Assembly: GCF_000003815.2 (NCBI RefSeq)
Contig: NC_049994.1
Coordinates: 13,571,989-13,635,988, forward strand
Source of the DNA: Branchiostoma floridae
Taxonomy: Eukaryota; Chordata; Leptocardii; Amphioxiformes; Branchiostomatidae
Direction of reading: 5' to 3'
Length of the DNA: 64,000 nt
The notes under the pieces are model-generated. The model made no database searches. It was not told where the DNA came from and saw only the letters and a list, made by a program, of their open reading frames with translations. Made by a program: the position numbers and the translations under genes. This document shows positions 55,276 through 64,000 of the stretch, one piece after another (position 1 is the stretch's first letter; each line of letters starts with the position of its first letter).

Positions 55276-58200
55276 GTACGTGCACGAGAGCGGGGGTATA
55301 TGCCCGGCCGGGTTAAACGCAACCTAAGTAATATTAGCCCGAGTCAGGTTTGTACAACTTTAATGATCAAAGTCAATTATTTTCGCAATTTTCTAAAAGC
55401 CAGATCTAAATATCTGAATAGGGTTAACGCTCTAATATTGCTTAGGTTGCCTTTAACATTTGGGCAGGAGTGCGGTGCCACGGTGGTTCAGGCACCAACT
55501 GAGCTGGCCAGTTCCACTTCTCTCCAGGCAGAGTTTCGTCTCCGACTGTCATGGCGTGTTTGATGCGTTTTTGGTGGACTTCCTATCGTGTACCCTGCAT
55601 GAAGACGACGGTACAGATTAGAAAGCCCGACAAAACCACCTAAAACACGTCAAAAACGGCCTGAGAAGAACCTCTGCCTGGAGTGTACAATTCCACGGCC
55701 GTGAAAATTGATAAGATACGTTTCTGTAAATACCTGTGATTAGGTGTCTACAATTTGAGCATTAAAGGGTGTCAAATTTTTACATTACATTATTACAATA
55801 TTTTTTTTGCAGTCTGCATAGGTGTCATCTATAACAAAAATACTTGTTGGTGCCCAATGTAGCTTAAAATTAACGCCTCATATCAATGTAGCTTTGTGAA
55901 TATTCTAACCACTGCCCAATCATTTACTAGGTGAATGATGTCATCTTCAGCAATATTGACGACAATGAGACGCTCCTGGAATACACTGAACGAGTGAAAA
56001 AGGTTTGTGAAAGTTATTAATATTTTTATCGAATAAAGATACCATTTTTTACACAACGATTGCTTAATTCTCGCCGACGTTTCGGTGACCGTCTGTCACC
56101 CTTTTCAGGGCAATTCTGACTGGTTCACATTGTACTGCAGGACAGGTGTCGCTGCTCACAGTTCGCTACCCTGAGTGAAGACACTAACACTGTCGTTTTG
56201 TAGTGAAATACTGTAGATGCGTGACAGAACGCGACATCGACATCAGTCTTCCCACGTGGGATCTGGCAACATTAGTGCACGCTGCCATCACCAAAGACTT
56301 CCCCCATATCCCCGGCCCCAGTGTTGAGTCCTGCTTCCTGGCTTTCCACAAGGCTTACACCCGGCAGTACCTGGACCCGACTGAAAACCCACCCCCCTAC
56401 GACGTAGTGGATCTGAACTCGCCAACCATGCTTGAAGATGCAGTGCAGGCCCTAAAAAAAGTTGGTGAGGGGGAATCAAAGATGGAATTTAAAAAAAAAA
56501 ATGTTGGCAGTGTATGAAAGCAGTTCATTTGTAGGACTGGTAGGACTTGCAGAACAGTTGAAAGAAACGCATGTTCCGTTGAAGATCGTTGAACGATGAA
56601 AAAAGTTAAGCACACAAACCCGAACACAGTGACACACACACACACACACCACACCACACACATGTAGTTGGTGCATTTCTAGATCTGCGCTAATAGAATG
56701 TGTTGTACCACCAGGTTTGCCCGCCTTCGTTAAGCCTGCGACAGGGTGTAACACCTTAGGTGTGAAAAAGGTGGAAAGTCTGGATGACTTGATGCTCGCC
56801 CTGCTGGACCTTAAGACAATGGCAGACAAAAATTCCGGCTTCATACCAGCACCTAGTGCTGCATTCTTTAGGTGAGCGATTTAGGGAATGTGGACAAGCA
56901 AAGTCTCTTGTTTTCGGTTATGTTAAAGTGTTCATTTGTTGTCGGGTCCTAGGTTGGTTTTGGGTGCGAGTTTTTAAAAAATCCAGGGGCCCGACTGTGC
57001 CCCCAAATAGCCCTGTTTCTTTATTTATTTATATTGAGTTTGGTCAGTGCAATGCCATTGACCACTTCTATGCACTGAACTATGTTCACTATGGCAGCAT
57101 ATCTCTTTTCCCTAAGTCAGAAACATCAAGTTTCAGCAAGCTCCACTAACTGACTCAATAGGCGAAGTAGCGATCTCACACGCGTAGTCACAGGGTGTTC
57201 CACGGGCCCGAAAGTGCAGGAAAAAGCCCAGCCCGTAACCTACCCAGAGGGGCCCCTTCATTTCAAACTGGGCAGCAACATAATGTAAGCCACGTGGTAA
57301 ACTTTCCGATGTTTTCTTCTATCTAGGGATTATTTTAAGCTGTACCTGGACGTGGAAAAGTACCCGCTCGCACTGCGTGATGTCGCCATCGTGGAGCCGT
57401 ACCTGGATGCTGTGGCCAGCTGTTCACCTGACGGATGCGTTGTGGACAAGAGGGTCGTGCATTGGCCGGTAAGTTGAGGTTTAGCAAAAGTCAGATTTGC
57501 CACCGAGCGTGCCAGGCACTGTTCAGTGCTACACCAACCCTTTTTGTAGAGTTTGTGACGGGTACGGTTGAGCAAGAAGAAAGATTGAAATAAAAAGATT
57601 AACAAGGCAACAGTTACTCAAGCAACTCAATAAAATTTGGGAAAGGCCAGGCGTTTCAGGTAGCACCCACTGTCTTTTGGTGTCTGATGTCAGTCACTGG
57701 CAGCAGCGAATGAAACGCTTGGCTTTTGCTAATATAAATTTTATCCAGTTGTCTGAGTAACGTTATAATCTAGGTGTCTAACCATTGCCGAATTTGACCT
57801 ATAGGACCTCAGGATTCTTTGTCACTACGAAAATCTGGAGCTCAAGATCATCTGTCACTATGGAATCCAATCACCACAACCTGGACCGAAAGGTCTCGAG
57901 TTCGAATCCTGCCGTGTTATTAATCTTGTGCCCTTGGAAAAGGCACTTTCCTCGGCTTTCCTCACTCTACTCAGGTGAAAATGAGTACCTAGCTTCGACT
58001 AGGGCCGTCCCTCGGATAGGACACTAAATAGAGTTCCCGTGTGTGGGGATAGCCACACTCCACACACGTTAAAGAACCCACCACACGTATGATGGTACAT
58101 GGTGCAGTGTACCATGGTGCAAATCCTTCATATCAGTCACCAGTGAAGATCTGTATCAAACCAAACCAGACAAAACCACATCCTCTAATATAATTAATTG

Positions 58201-59988
58201 GTCCATGTCAGCATAGAAGCTAGAAGCTCGATTTAGTCACTTCTTAGTTTCTGATCATTATCATATTTTCAAACTATTATTTTCTCCCCCAGATAATAGA
58301 CCAGATCCGTTTCGATGATCAGGACGCCAAGTTCACCACCTTCATCTCTCCGACCTCCGAGCCGGAGGACGTGCAGGTGCGCATGCGCGAGGTGTATGAC
58401 GGCGTCATGGACAGAATGATTCGGCTTGGCTTCCACCATGGCATTGCACACATCGAAGTCTTCAAGATGAAGGACGGACAGGTGTGATATTAGGAGTTGT
58501 AAATTTTTAACACACACATACACACACACACATATGTACAAACACGAATAAATGCACACAAACATACTCACACACACACACACACACACAGGCACGCATG
58601 TATGTATATATACACAAACACAAGTGAATACACACATACGTACGTACATGCAAACACACAAAAACAGAGACATGGACACAATCATACACAGAAGTAGACA
58701 CACTCGGACACACACAGCTCACACAAACACATGCAGATATGTACTGTAAGTGGTCATTAGCAAACTATCCTTTTCTTTCCTCAGTTGAGGCTATGTGAAG
58801 TAAACGCACGGGGTTCGAAGCAAAACCAAACCATCTACAATGCAAGCCACACCGACCTTAACCAGGACTACGTGTATCTGACTGCTGGCAGCGGTATCCG
58901 ACCAGCCATCCCCACCGAGACAGGGAGGTATGGGATGGTGTACCTTGTTCGGTTCCGCGTTCTGGACAGGCCGGGCAACTTGGTTGACTTTGACCAGGTT
59001 AGTAAGGACACAACTTTGCCCCAAATCAGTAAGGACGGGTTCCATTGAGGGGCCTCTTAGTGGCTTGTTGTGGTGTTGCAGCAAAACTGCCTGTTTTGAT
59101 ACCTCAAACTCTGGACATGCTATAGTCATGATACTTGAGGGGAAGATAGCTATTGGGCTGGTGAAGTTTGGTTGCCTAGCAGCATTTTGAGAACTGCAGA
59201 AGGCCTCTATGTGTAAGACTTTGGAAGAGAATTACTCGGGATTTTGATGATTTTCGGTATGTAGGTAGCTTAGATGATGAGTGAGACTGTTTATGCTTAT
59301 CAGGAACTATTTTACATAAATTGCGCGGAAAGTTTATAATTTCGCTCCATTCCGCAATAGGCAATTCTTTGTATGCACGTTTCCAGCAGCTGGTTACTAT
59401 TTAATCTCCAGGCAGATCTACCAGTGGCATAAGGAGTTTAGCTGGCCAAGGAGTGTTCTGAGCCACTGGGGGTAACTGGGTGGCCACTTCACCGCAAACT
59501 TAAAACCACTCCCAACATTTATCCATTGAATTATGTGGCTACAGTCTGTGGCGCTACCGCGAACTTAAAACCACAGCAAAAACTCCATTTTCCCGCTACC
59601 GCGAAATTAATTCCCTGCAAATGCACATACAGTATCTAATCTCCAGGCAGATCTACCAGTGGTATAAGGAGTGTTCTGAGACACTGGGGGTTACTATCCA
59701 ACATATCTCACAAATTTTCTTCATCCTAATCTGCAGATCGAAAAGATCAAGAAGGATCCTGACGTCATTATCACACTGGAGGCGGGTCCTGACGATGACG
59801 TCACCAGTTTTGTCGGCAGCGCGGGAAATCACATCGCCATTCTCTACACTTACGGCGACACGCGGGAGGCCGTGATCAGAAAGATGGCTGACGTCTTACA
59901 AGTCATTGTCAAGAAGCCAGAGCTACTGACTTACAAAATACATTATGGGTTGTGCAAGTCTTATCTTCAAACAGATGTAGAAGGGTAA
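55180..59988 (+). CDS. ATP-grasp superfamily ligase (carnosine-synthase-like), 8 exons
   Basis: Exons: 55180-55275, 55931-56006 (or 56002), 56204-56464, 56715-56871, 57327-57468, 58293-58481, 58785-58997 and 59737-59988 (stop TAA at 59,986). With the 56,006 end the sum is 1,386 bp, 461 residues. ATP-grasp enzymes join a carboxylate to an amine through an acyl-phosphate, using ATP and Mg. Visible signatures: LPAFVKPATGCNTLGV (Lys about 151, nucleotide-binding loop), AIVEPYLD (Glu about 220), GIAHIE (His about 297, Glu about 299) and LCEVNARGS (Glu about 312, Asn 314, Arg 316, metal and phosphate binding). These fit the ATP-grasp_4 / amino-acid-ligase type. It is shorter than vertebrate carnosine synthase. 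There is no signal peptide, so it is probably cytosolic. The substrate cannot be told. Confidence 0.85.
55931..56006 (+). CDS. ATP-grasp gene exon 2
   Basis: Acceptor CATTTACTAG. It encodes VNDVIFSNIDDNETLLEYTE then RVKK(V). The strong-looking donor GTTTGT at 56,003 gives a frame mismatch with exon 3. The weaker GTGAAA at 56,007 restores the frame and yields KKVLKYC across the junction. Confidence 0.7.
56030..56150. repeat. Dispersed repeat in an ATP-grasp intron
   Basis: CTCGCCGACGTTTCGGTGAC, CGTCTGTCACCCTTTTCAGG and TTCTGACTGGTTCAC form a short hairpin-prone repeat of a kind common in amphioxus-like genomes. It has no coding role. Confidence 0.35.
56204..56464 (+). CDS. ATP-grasp gene exon 3
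   Basis: Acceptor TGTCGTTTTGTAG. It encodes KYCRCVTERDIDISLPTWDL then ATLVHAAITKDF..., ending ...VQALKKV before GTGAGG. Probably the N-terminal pre-ATP-grasp domain. A TG-initial exon start needs one base from exon 2. Confidence 0.85.
56715..56871 (+). CDS. ATP-grasp gene exon 4: nucleotide-binding loop
   Basis: It encodes LPAFVKPATGCNTLGVKKVE then SLDDLMLALLDLK..., phase 1 in, phase 2 out, GTGAGC donor. The VKPATGxxxxGV pattern is the ATP-grasp VKP(A/x)xGxxxxGV loop that holds the ATP phosphates. Confidence 0.9.
57327..57468 (+). CDS. ATP-grasp gene exon 5
   Basis: It encodes RDYFKLYLDVEKYPLALRDV then AIVEPYLDAVASCSPDGCVV then DKRVVHWP, with GTAAGT donor. The VEPYLD segment is where ATP-grasp enzymes bind the adenine, after the central strand. 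Confidence 0.9.
57611..57762. mobile_element. MITE with AGTTACTCAAGCAACT termini, copy 2
   Basis: CAGTTACTCAAGCAACT (57,611) and CCAGTTGTCTGAGTAACG (57,745-57,762) are an imperfect inverted pair. The interior GGCGTTTCAGGTAGCACCCA then CTGTCTTTTGG matches the copy at 38,415-38,539. Lies in the intron after exon 5. Confidence 0.75.
57790..58160 (+). mobile_element. tRNA-like SINE in an ATP-grasp intron
   Basis: A B-box-like GAGTTCGAATCC (57,898-57,909) is followed by CTTGTGCCCTTGGAAAAGGC then ACTTTCCTCGGC..., a conserved SINE body of marine invertebrates, and CTCAGGTGAAAATGAGTACC. No clear A box or poly(A) tail, so the copy is old or truncated. Confidence 0.6.
58293..58481 (+). CDS. ATP-grasp gene exon 6
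   Basis: Acceptor TTTTCTCCCCCAG, phase 0 both sides, 63 codons: IIDQIRFDDQDAKFTTFISP..., RLGFHHGIAHIEVFKMKDGQ. The GxxHxE motif before a turn (KDG) is typical of this ATP-grasp group. Confidence 0.9.
58510..58740. repeat. (CA)n microsatellite
   Basis: Imperfect CA/ACAC-rich tract in the intron between exons 6 and 7. The long frames across it are composition artefacts. Confidence 0.9.
58785..58997 (+). CDS. ATP-grasp gene exon 7: Mg-binding motif
   Basis: 71 codons in phase 0, LRLCEVNARGSKQNQTIYNA ... VRFRVLDRPGNLVDFDQ. ExNxR is the metal- and phosphate-binding signature; relatives usually have Gly-Gly after the Arg region where this has GSK. Confidence 0.9.
59030..59345. mobile_element. Fragment of the 6.7-kb-type element in an ATP-grasp intron
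   Basis: GTGGTGTTGCAGCAAAACTG, GGACATGCTATAGTCATGAT, GATAGCTATTGGGC and GATTTTCGGTATGTAGGTAG then CTTAGA parallel the internal units of the element at 6,714-7,816. The ends are missing. Confidence 0.5.
59402..59695. repeat. Two half-MITE copies flanking an ACCGCGAACTTAAAACCAC repeat
   Basis: AATCTCCAGGCAGATCTACC then AGTGG(C/T)ATAAGGAG...GAGTGTTCTGAG occurs at 59,403 and 59,638, a diverged arm of the MITE family at 26.1 and 48.3 kb. Between them CACCGCAAACTTAAAACCAC / ACCGCGAACTTAAAACCACA is repeated. Confidence 0.65.
59737..59988 (+). CDS. ATP-grasp gene exon 8 and stop
   Basis: Acceptor ATCCTAATCTGCAG. It encodes IEKIKKDPDVIITLEAGPDD ... HYGLCKSYLQTDVEG then TAA. This C-terminal domain (lid or dimer region in relatives) has alternating charged and hydrophobic strands. 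A DNA-level note: GACGTCA words occur three times in it. Confidence 0.85.
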   Translation: MEKIKKDPDVIITLEAGPDDDVTSFVGSAGNHIAILYTYGDTREAVIRKMADVLQVIVKKPELLTYKIHYGLCKSYLQTDVEG

Positions 59989-60342
59989 AACTAACGTTTC
60001 ACGGGACCATGGATGCATTCTTGGCCGGCATAACGATTTTAACATTGAAAGATCTGATAAAAGATGATTGGAAGATTTGCTAAGAAACTGAACTGCTCCC
60101 TCTGTCAGAACATACTGAAACTGCAGTGCAGAAACATGTGCAAGAGCACACACACACACACACACACACATAAGCAAAAAAATCATTGACTACCTCTGGG
60201 GCGAAGTAACAACTAAAATAACACATACATATACAAGAAACAAATATAGAAATATTTGACGCAACATAATTTCTTCCCAACATAAAATTATCCACATATA
60301 TTTCACATGCCCTGTTTGTAAAGAGACTCAAGCTTGAAGCTG
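59989..60342. other. Downstream of the ATP-grasp gene
   Basis: Probable 3' UTR and flanking DNA. There is a (CA)n run at 60,148-60,170. No canonical AATAAA is seen in the first 300 bases. Confidence 0.4.
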
Positions 60343-62344
60343 ATTACCTGCATGTATGCAGGTATGGTTTTCACGGGCGTGGGAAAATTTGGAAGCTGGG
60401 GATTTAGGGCGCTGTATCTCGAGAACGGATGGTGCGAGCACGACAATTTTTGGTACGTGGGTTGGGGGTGGTGGCCTGACACTCAGGTTTGATTTTGGGC
60501 CTCCTGGCGTTTGAACTTGACATTGCAGGTGGCATTTTTGGTGTTTTGGGGGCACTTTTGGCGCTGTGTGTCCGGAACGATACGCGCGATTGCAACGATT
60601 TTTGGTGCATGAGTGGGGGGTTGTTGCCTGTTGCCTAGGATTGACTTTGGGCCTTGCCGCGTTTGAACTTGACCCGGCAGGTCGAATTTTGTGTCCGGGA
60701 GGGGTATTTCCGGAGTTATATCTTCTGAACGGTTGTTGCTGGCGCGATGATATTTGGCACATGTGTCGGCGATGGGTGAATAATTCTCAATTTTGATTTT
60801 GGCGCCCTTGGTGCTTGAACTTGACATTTTAGGTTACCTTTTGTGCGGGCACGGGGCGTGCGCTGTATCTCCGGAACGCAAGGTGCCATTGTGTTGCTAT
60901 TTGGTACGTGAGTTGTTTGTGGTGTCCTGGTGGTGAGGTTTGATTTTGGGCCTCCTAGTGCTTGAACTTGATACTGTATAGGTTGACCCTGTTTTGGTGT
61001 GGTTGGGGCATCCCCCAAATATCTGCTTGGTTGCTGACGGTTGGGTTGGGTAGAACCATCATCTGTTTTGGTTGATTGAGAGGTCTTTAAGTTTACACCT
61101 AGAACCATCATCTGGCCTGGGCCACCTTCAATGTATCAGGTTACTTTGTATCAACAGTGTCTGACCTGCCAGATGATATACTTAGTCTAGTATCTGTTGC
61201 TGTATTTGTTAGGTACAGTTTGAGTTTGCTTCTTAGTCCGAGTTTGTGGTGTTTTGAGAGCTGTGTAGTACTGGGTTTAAATGTTATGGTACAAGTTCCT
61301 TTACCCTGTTTGGCAATCAGCAGAAGATACAACTTTCTAAAGTGGAGGAGAAATGTATAGAGCTTGAGTGTAAGACAAAGGTATGTGTATGATTTTTCCT
61401 GTTTCTTGTTTTTTTTGGGGGGATGCCATTTCCGTATTGTATGCAGGTAATTTGTAGTTTGGGGCTAGTCATATTTGCTTGATTTTTGGGCCTGCTTAAT
61501 CTATAGTACGGGCAAGGTTAAGTGGTAGAGGCTTTGTTTTGTTTTAAATTTGGTATCGTTTGTTGCATTTTGTCACTGCAAAAATATGATGAAATTGTTT
61601 CCTCCTCTAAGCAGCTGCTCATTGATTTGGGGGGGATGTTTGCTGGGTGTTCACTCTGACTACGACAGCTTTCTGAACTTTTTAAAGTTGCCAGCAGCTT
61701 GCCATTTATGAATGGGATTGACAAGGACATTTTGAGTAGTAAATTCTGCTGTAAAATTGGGCTTCAGGAGATTTAGGTTTTAGTTGGACGGATTGAACAA
61801 AATATCATACCACCCTAATGCTGCTGGATGGGGCCTACCACTATTCATATTGTCTATCATGGAACTACTGTAAAAATATAATTTTTCAAATTATGCAAAT
61901 AACCTTCCAGTGTCAAGTGATATAACACTCCAGAAATAAATCTTTAATGAATATCATTGGTACAATAAGGAGATTTAGCAGCTGCATTAGGTCAGTACAT
62001 TGAAATAGGAAGATATCAGTACTGAATATATCATATGTGACAGAACAACTACATGGGCCATCTGACTCTGAGACCAAAAAAGGTAGGAAAAGTCGTCTCA
62101 ATAACTTTAAGGTACTGTGGTTGGTTACATGCTTAAGAAATCCAAAATAATTAATGTTCATCCATGCCCAAACTTACACATTCTGAAAATGGAATTTCAG
62201 ACTTTTGCATGGTGCACAACCAACACGGTAAAAATATCACTTTTCCAACCACGCAACCAGGGACGAAAAGGAAAAAAAATACACAATAGGTCTACAGACA
62301 CCTAATACATTTCATGCAGGCCTGAGGTCTACGAACTCTTGTTT
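60343..62344. mobile_element. Hairpin-ended DNA element, 2.0 kb, with internal tandem units
   Basis: The left end ATTACCTGCATGTATGCAGG then TATGGTTTT (hairpin) and the right end TTTCATGCAGGCCTGAGGTC then TACGAACTCTTGTTT (62,310-62,344) are laid out like 6,714-7,816, where CTCC replaces CTGC. Four degenerate units of about 150 bp (60,405-60,970) each have CTGTATCTCnnGAACG, a TTTTTGGTACnTG stretch, TTGATTTTGGGCCTCCTGGC and TTGAACTTGAC. No convincing protein. Confidence 0.65.
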
Positions 62345-63292
62345 GAATAGTGATCAACTTCTACAGCTTTACCAAGGCATTCATGTTGTATTGATGCCAT
62401 CTCCTGACATTTGGAATGTACCATTGAAGATTTAGGAGTGGATACATGGTAAAAACATTCTCACATCTTGAACTTGATCGACTTGTTTGGTAAAAAAATA
62501 CTGAACAGCAAATTCTTTTTTTTTTTACTCACATCTTCTTAAAATCACCTTTCACAATTCAGTCAATACCATATATCCTTATAATACAACCTCTTATAGT
62601 CCATAGTGAGATATTTCACAATATAGCATGTCAGATGATAGAAATTTGGGAATGATTCACTGGTTTGATAAGTAGATTTTGTGTTCTTACAATATACTAG
62701 TATCATACAATTGTTATTTACCACCAATTTACTAGTACCTAATTCTTTTACCTAATTTACATTTTCTACATTTTGTTCCAAAAAACCATTGTAAATAGAA
62801 AGTACAAAAATCATGGAATGTTATTTTCACATGTGAATCTCAGTAGTTACCACCTTTATATGATACAACAAATAGTTACCTACACCTGGTACTGTACAAA
62901 ATGTACCAGTATTGGTTCCACCAAGTATATCAGTATACAATTGTTAAGCACTGAAGTTAACACGAGGCATCATTAAAAAAATGTTGTGTTTCCAGTTAAT
63001 CGACTGATCTTGACAAAAACTTGAGAGCTGACATCTGGCTGATGAAATTTAAAACAGACTCCCTGCAATTTACAGTGTTAACAGACTATGGCCCTGAACA
63101 GTTTTTCTAAGAATGTTTAGTCAGTTTTCAATATCCTTGTCCTTGTACAATGTATACCTGTATGATTAAAATATGATGTTAAAAATACCATTTCCTGATA
63201 CATTTCATTTCTCTTCCCCTCTTTACAAAACCCTGTATGGCATCAAGTGTGAATTTCTGAACCAAGACGAAGGACATTACAAACATCCAAGC
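62345..63292. other. AT-rich non-coding stretch
   Basis: Nothing recognised: short frames, low complexity (T12 near 62,516), scattered ACTAGTA and TACCAGTA words. Confidence 0.4.
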
Positions 63293-63728
63293 ACCGTTGA
63301 CAAGGGGTGGGTAAAAAACTTTTTTCTTGTTGGACCGGTCCGGAAAAACCTGACCTGAAAAAATTCAGTAGACTGGACGTTGGACCGATTAGAAAATGAA
63401 AAGATTATACTGGCACTACGGCGGCAGGAATTCACGTGTTTTGAGGTTCATTTGTAAGTGAATACCAAGAGCGATAAAGAGCAGGGTTGATAGTCATTTT
63501 ATCAAGTTTCTACTACTGTAACAGTCAAACTTGGTCAGAGGCAGTTAGAGTTGTTTACGTGAAGATAGGATACAGATTACTTTGTAGCAAAATAGACTAT
63601 TGTTTTGTGTATTGCCCATTCAGAAACAATTAGGTCCAGGTTCAGGTCCAGACCTAGACTTGATCATCCGGACCTGGACTGTACCTAGACCTGAATTTTC
63701 TGTACCGGTACCCACCCCTACCATTGAC
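63293..63728. mobile_element. Small TIR element with an 8/9 target repeat
   Basis: AGGGGTGGGTA (from 63,303) and its complement TACCCACCCCT (to 63,719) bound about 418 bp. The interior has the inverted words GGACCGGTCCGGAAAAACCT / AGACCTGAATTTTCTGTACC then GGTAC and a cluster of AGGTCCAGG / CCTAGACC. Flanks ACCGTTGAC (63,293-63,301) and ACCATTGAC (63,720-63,728) agree at 8 of 9 positions. Confidence 0.6.
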
Positions 63729-64000
63729 CCATTCATGGCATTACAATTTCTGGAATGTATTTTGCCCGAATAGCTGACAAACTTTCTGCCAAAAATTTGC
63801 ATATATTAGTGAGTTATGTTTTTTGTGCTGTTTGATAGTTTTGTTTCACGGGTGAGTCAATTGAATGATCCTAGCCAAAAAAGACTTTGCCTCATCTCGA
63901 GGCAGGGGAAACTACCTTCCATGGAAAACTTCCTTTCTCTGCAAACTCCCCTTCCTGGCATGAGAGAACATAGCCAATGCTGAAAATTGTGAAGCAATGC
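63729..64000. other. Window edge, nothing recognised
   Basis: No gene or repeat could be supported in the last 270 bases. Confidence 0.4.

Noticed and set aside
57880..57915. tRNA gene at the GAGTTCGAATCC B box
   Set aside because: No acceptor stem or anticodon arm can be paired; the downstream sequence is a SINE body. The similar word near 8,766 also lacks a tRNA fold.
58269..58749. Cys/Val-rich 148-aa minus-strand frame
   Set aside because: It crosses the (CA)n microsatellite and the antisense of the ATP-grasp exon.
60328..61111. Pro/Lys-rich minus-strand frames of 114-144 aa
   Set aside because: They follow the 150-bp tandem units of the hairpin-ended element and overlap each other in different frames.

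Overview
This is animal genomic DNA, most likely from a cephalochordate (amphioxus, Branchiostoma sp.). The main evidence is a single ZEB-type zinc-finger/homeodomain gene that combines vertebrate ZEB1/ZEB2 features with one zinc finger the vertebrate proteins lack. The gene has several introns with standard GT-AG borders. The non-coding DNA is dense in short TIR elements, fold-back MITEs, tRNA-like SINE pieces and local tandem duplications. Species assignment is inference; no alignment was run.

Positions 1-36,430 hold no gene I can support beyond one weak candidate exon at the left edge. If ZEB exon 1 lies upstream of the window, as its missing 5' end suggests, this stretch is a long 5' intron of ZEB. 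It contains a minisatellite of splice-donor-like motifs (0.8-1.06 kb), a pyrimidine-rich tandem repeat (1.5-2.1 kb), non-autonomous DNA elements (6.7-7.8, 12.9-13.4, 23.6-24.0, 26.1-26.2, 26.6-27.0 and 31.25-31.64 kb) and many two- to five-copy local duplications. It also has candidate regulatory patches: paired ZEB-type E2 boxes at 12.7 and 13.9-14.2 kb, and TCF-like sites at 16.2-16.75 kb.

Positions 36,703-44,310 (+) carry six coding exons of ZEB (about 1,011 residues in the window): an acidic N-terminal region, five N-terminal zinc fingers, a central CCHC finger, a divergent homeodomain, CtBP-type motifs, an NLS-like basic stretch and three C-terminal fingers. The first exon's acceptor is present in three tandem copies. 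A 3' UTR of about 3.4 kb ends near 47,675. It holds a miR-200/miR-8 type site with long pairing, the conserved control known for ZEB in vertebrates.

Positions 47.7-55.1 kb are intergenic: fold-back MITEs, a LINE-type tail, a transposon nested inside another with a 100-N assembly gap, a 1.3-kb TIR element and a 12-unit minisatellite. Positions 55,180-59,988 (+) carry an eight-exon gene for a protein of about 461 residues of the ATP-grasp ligase superfamily, related to carnosine-synthase-like or amino-acid-ligase ATP-grasp proteins; its substrate is unknown. The rest, to 64,000, is a 2-kb hairpin-ended element, plain AT-rich DNA and a small TIR element. No functional link between the two genes is visible beyond adjacency and shared strand.
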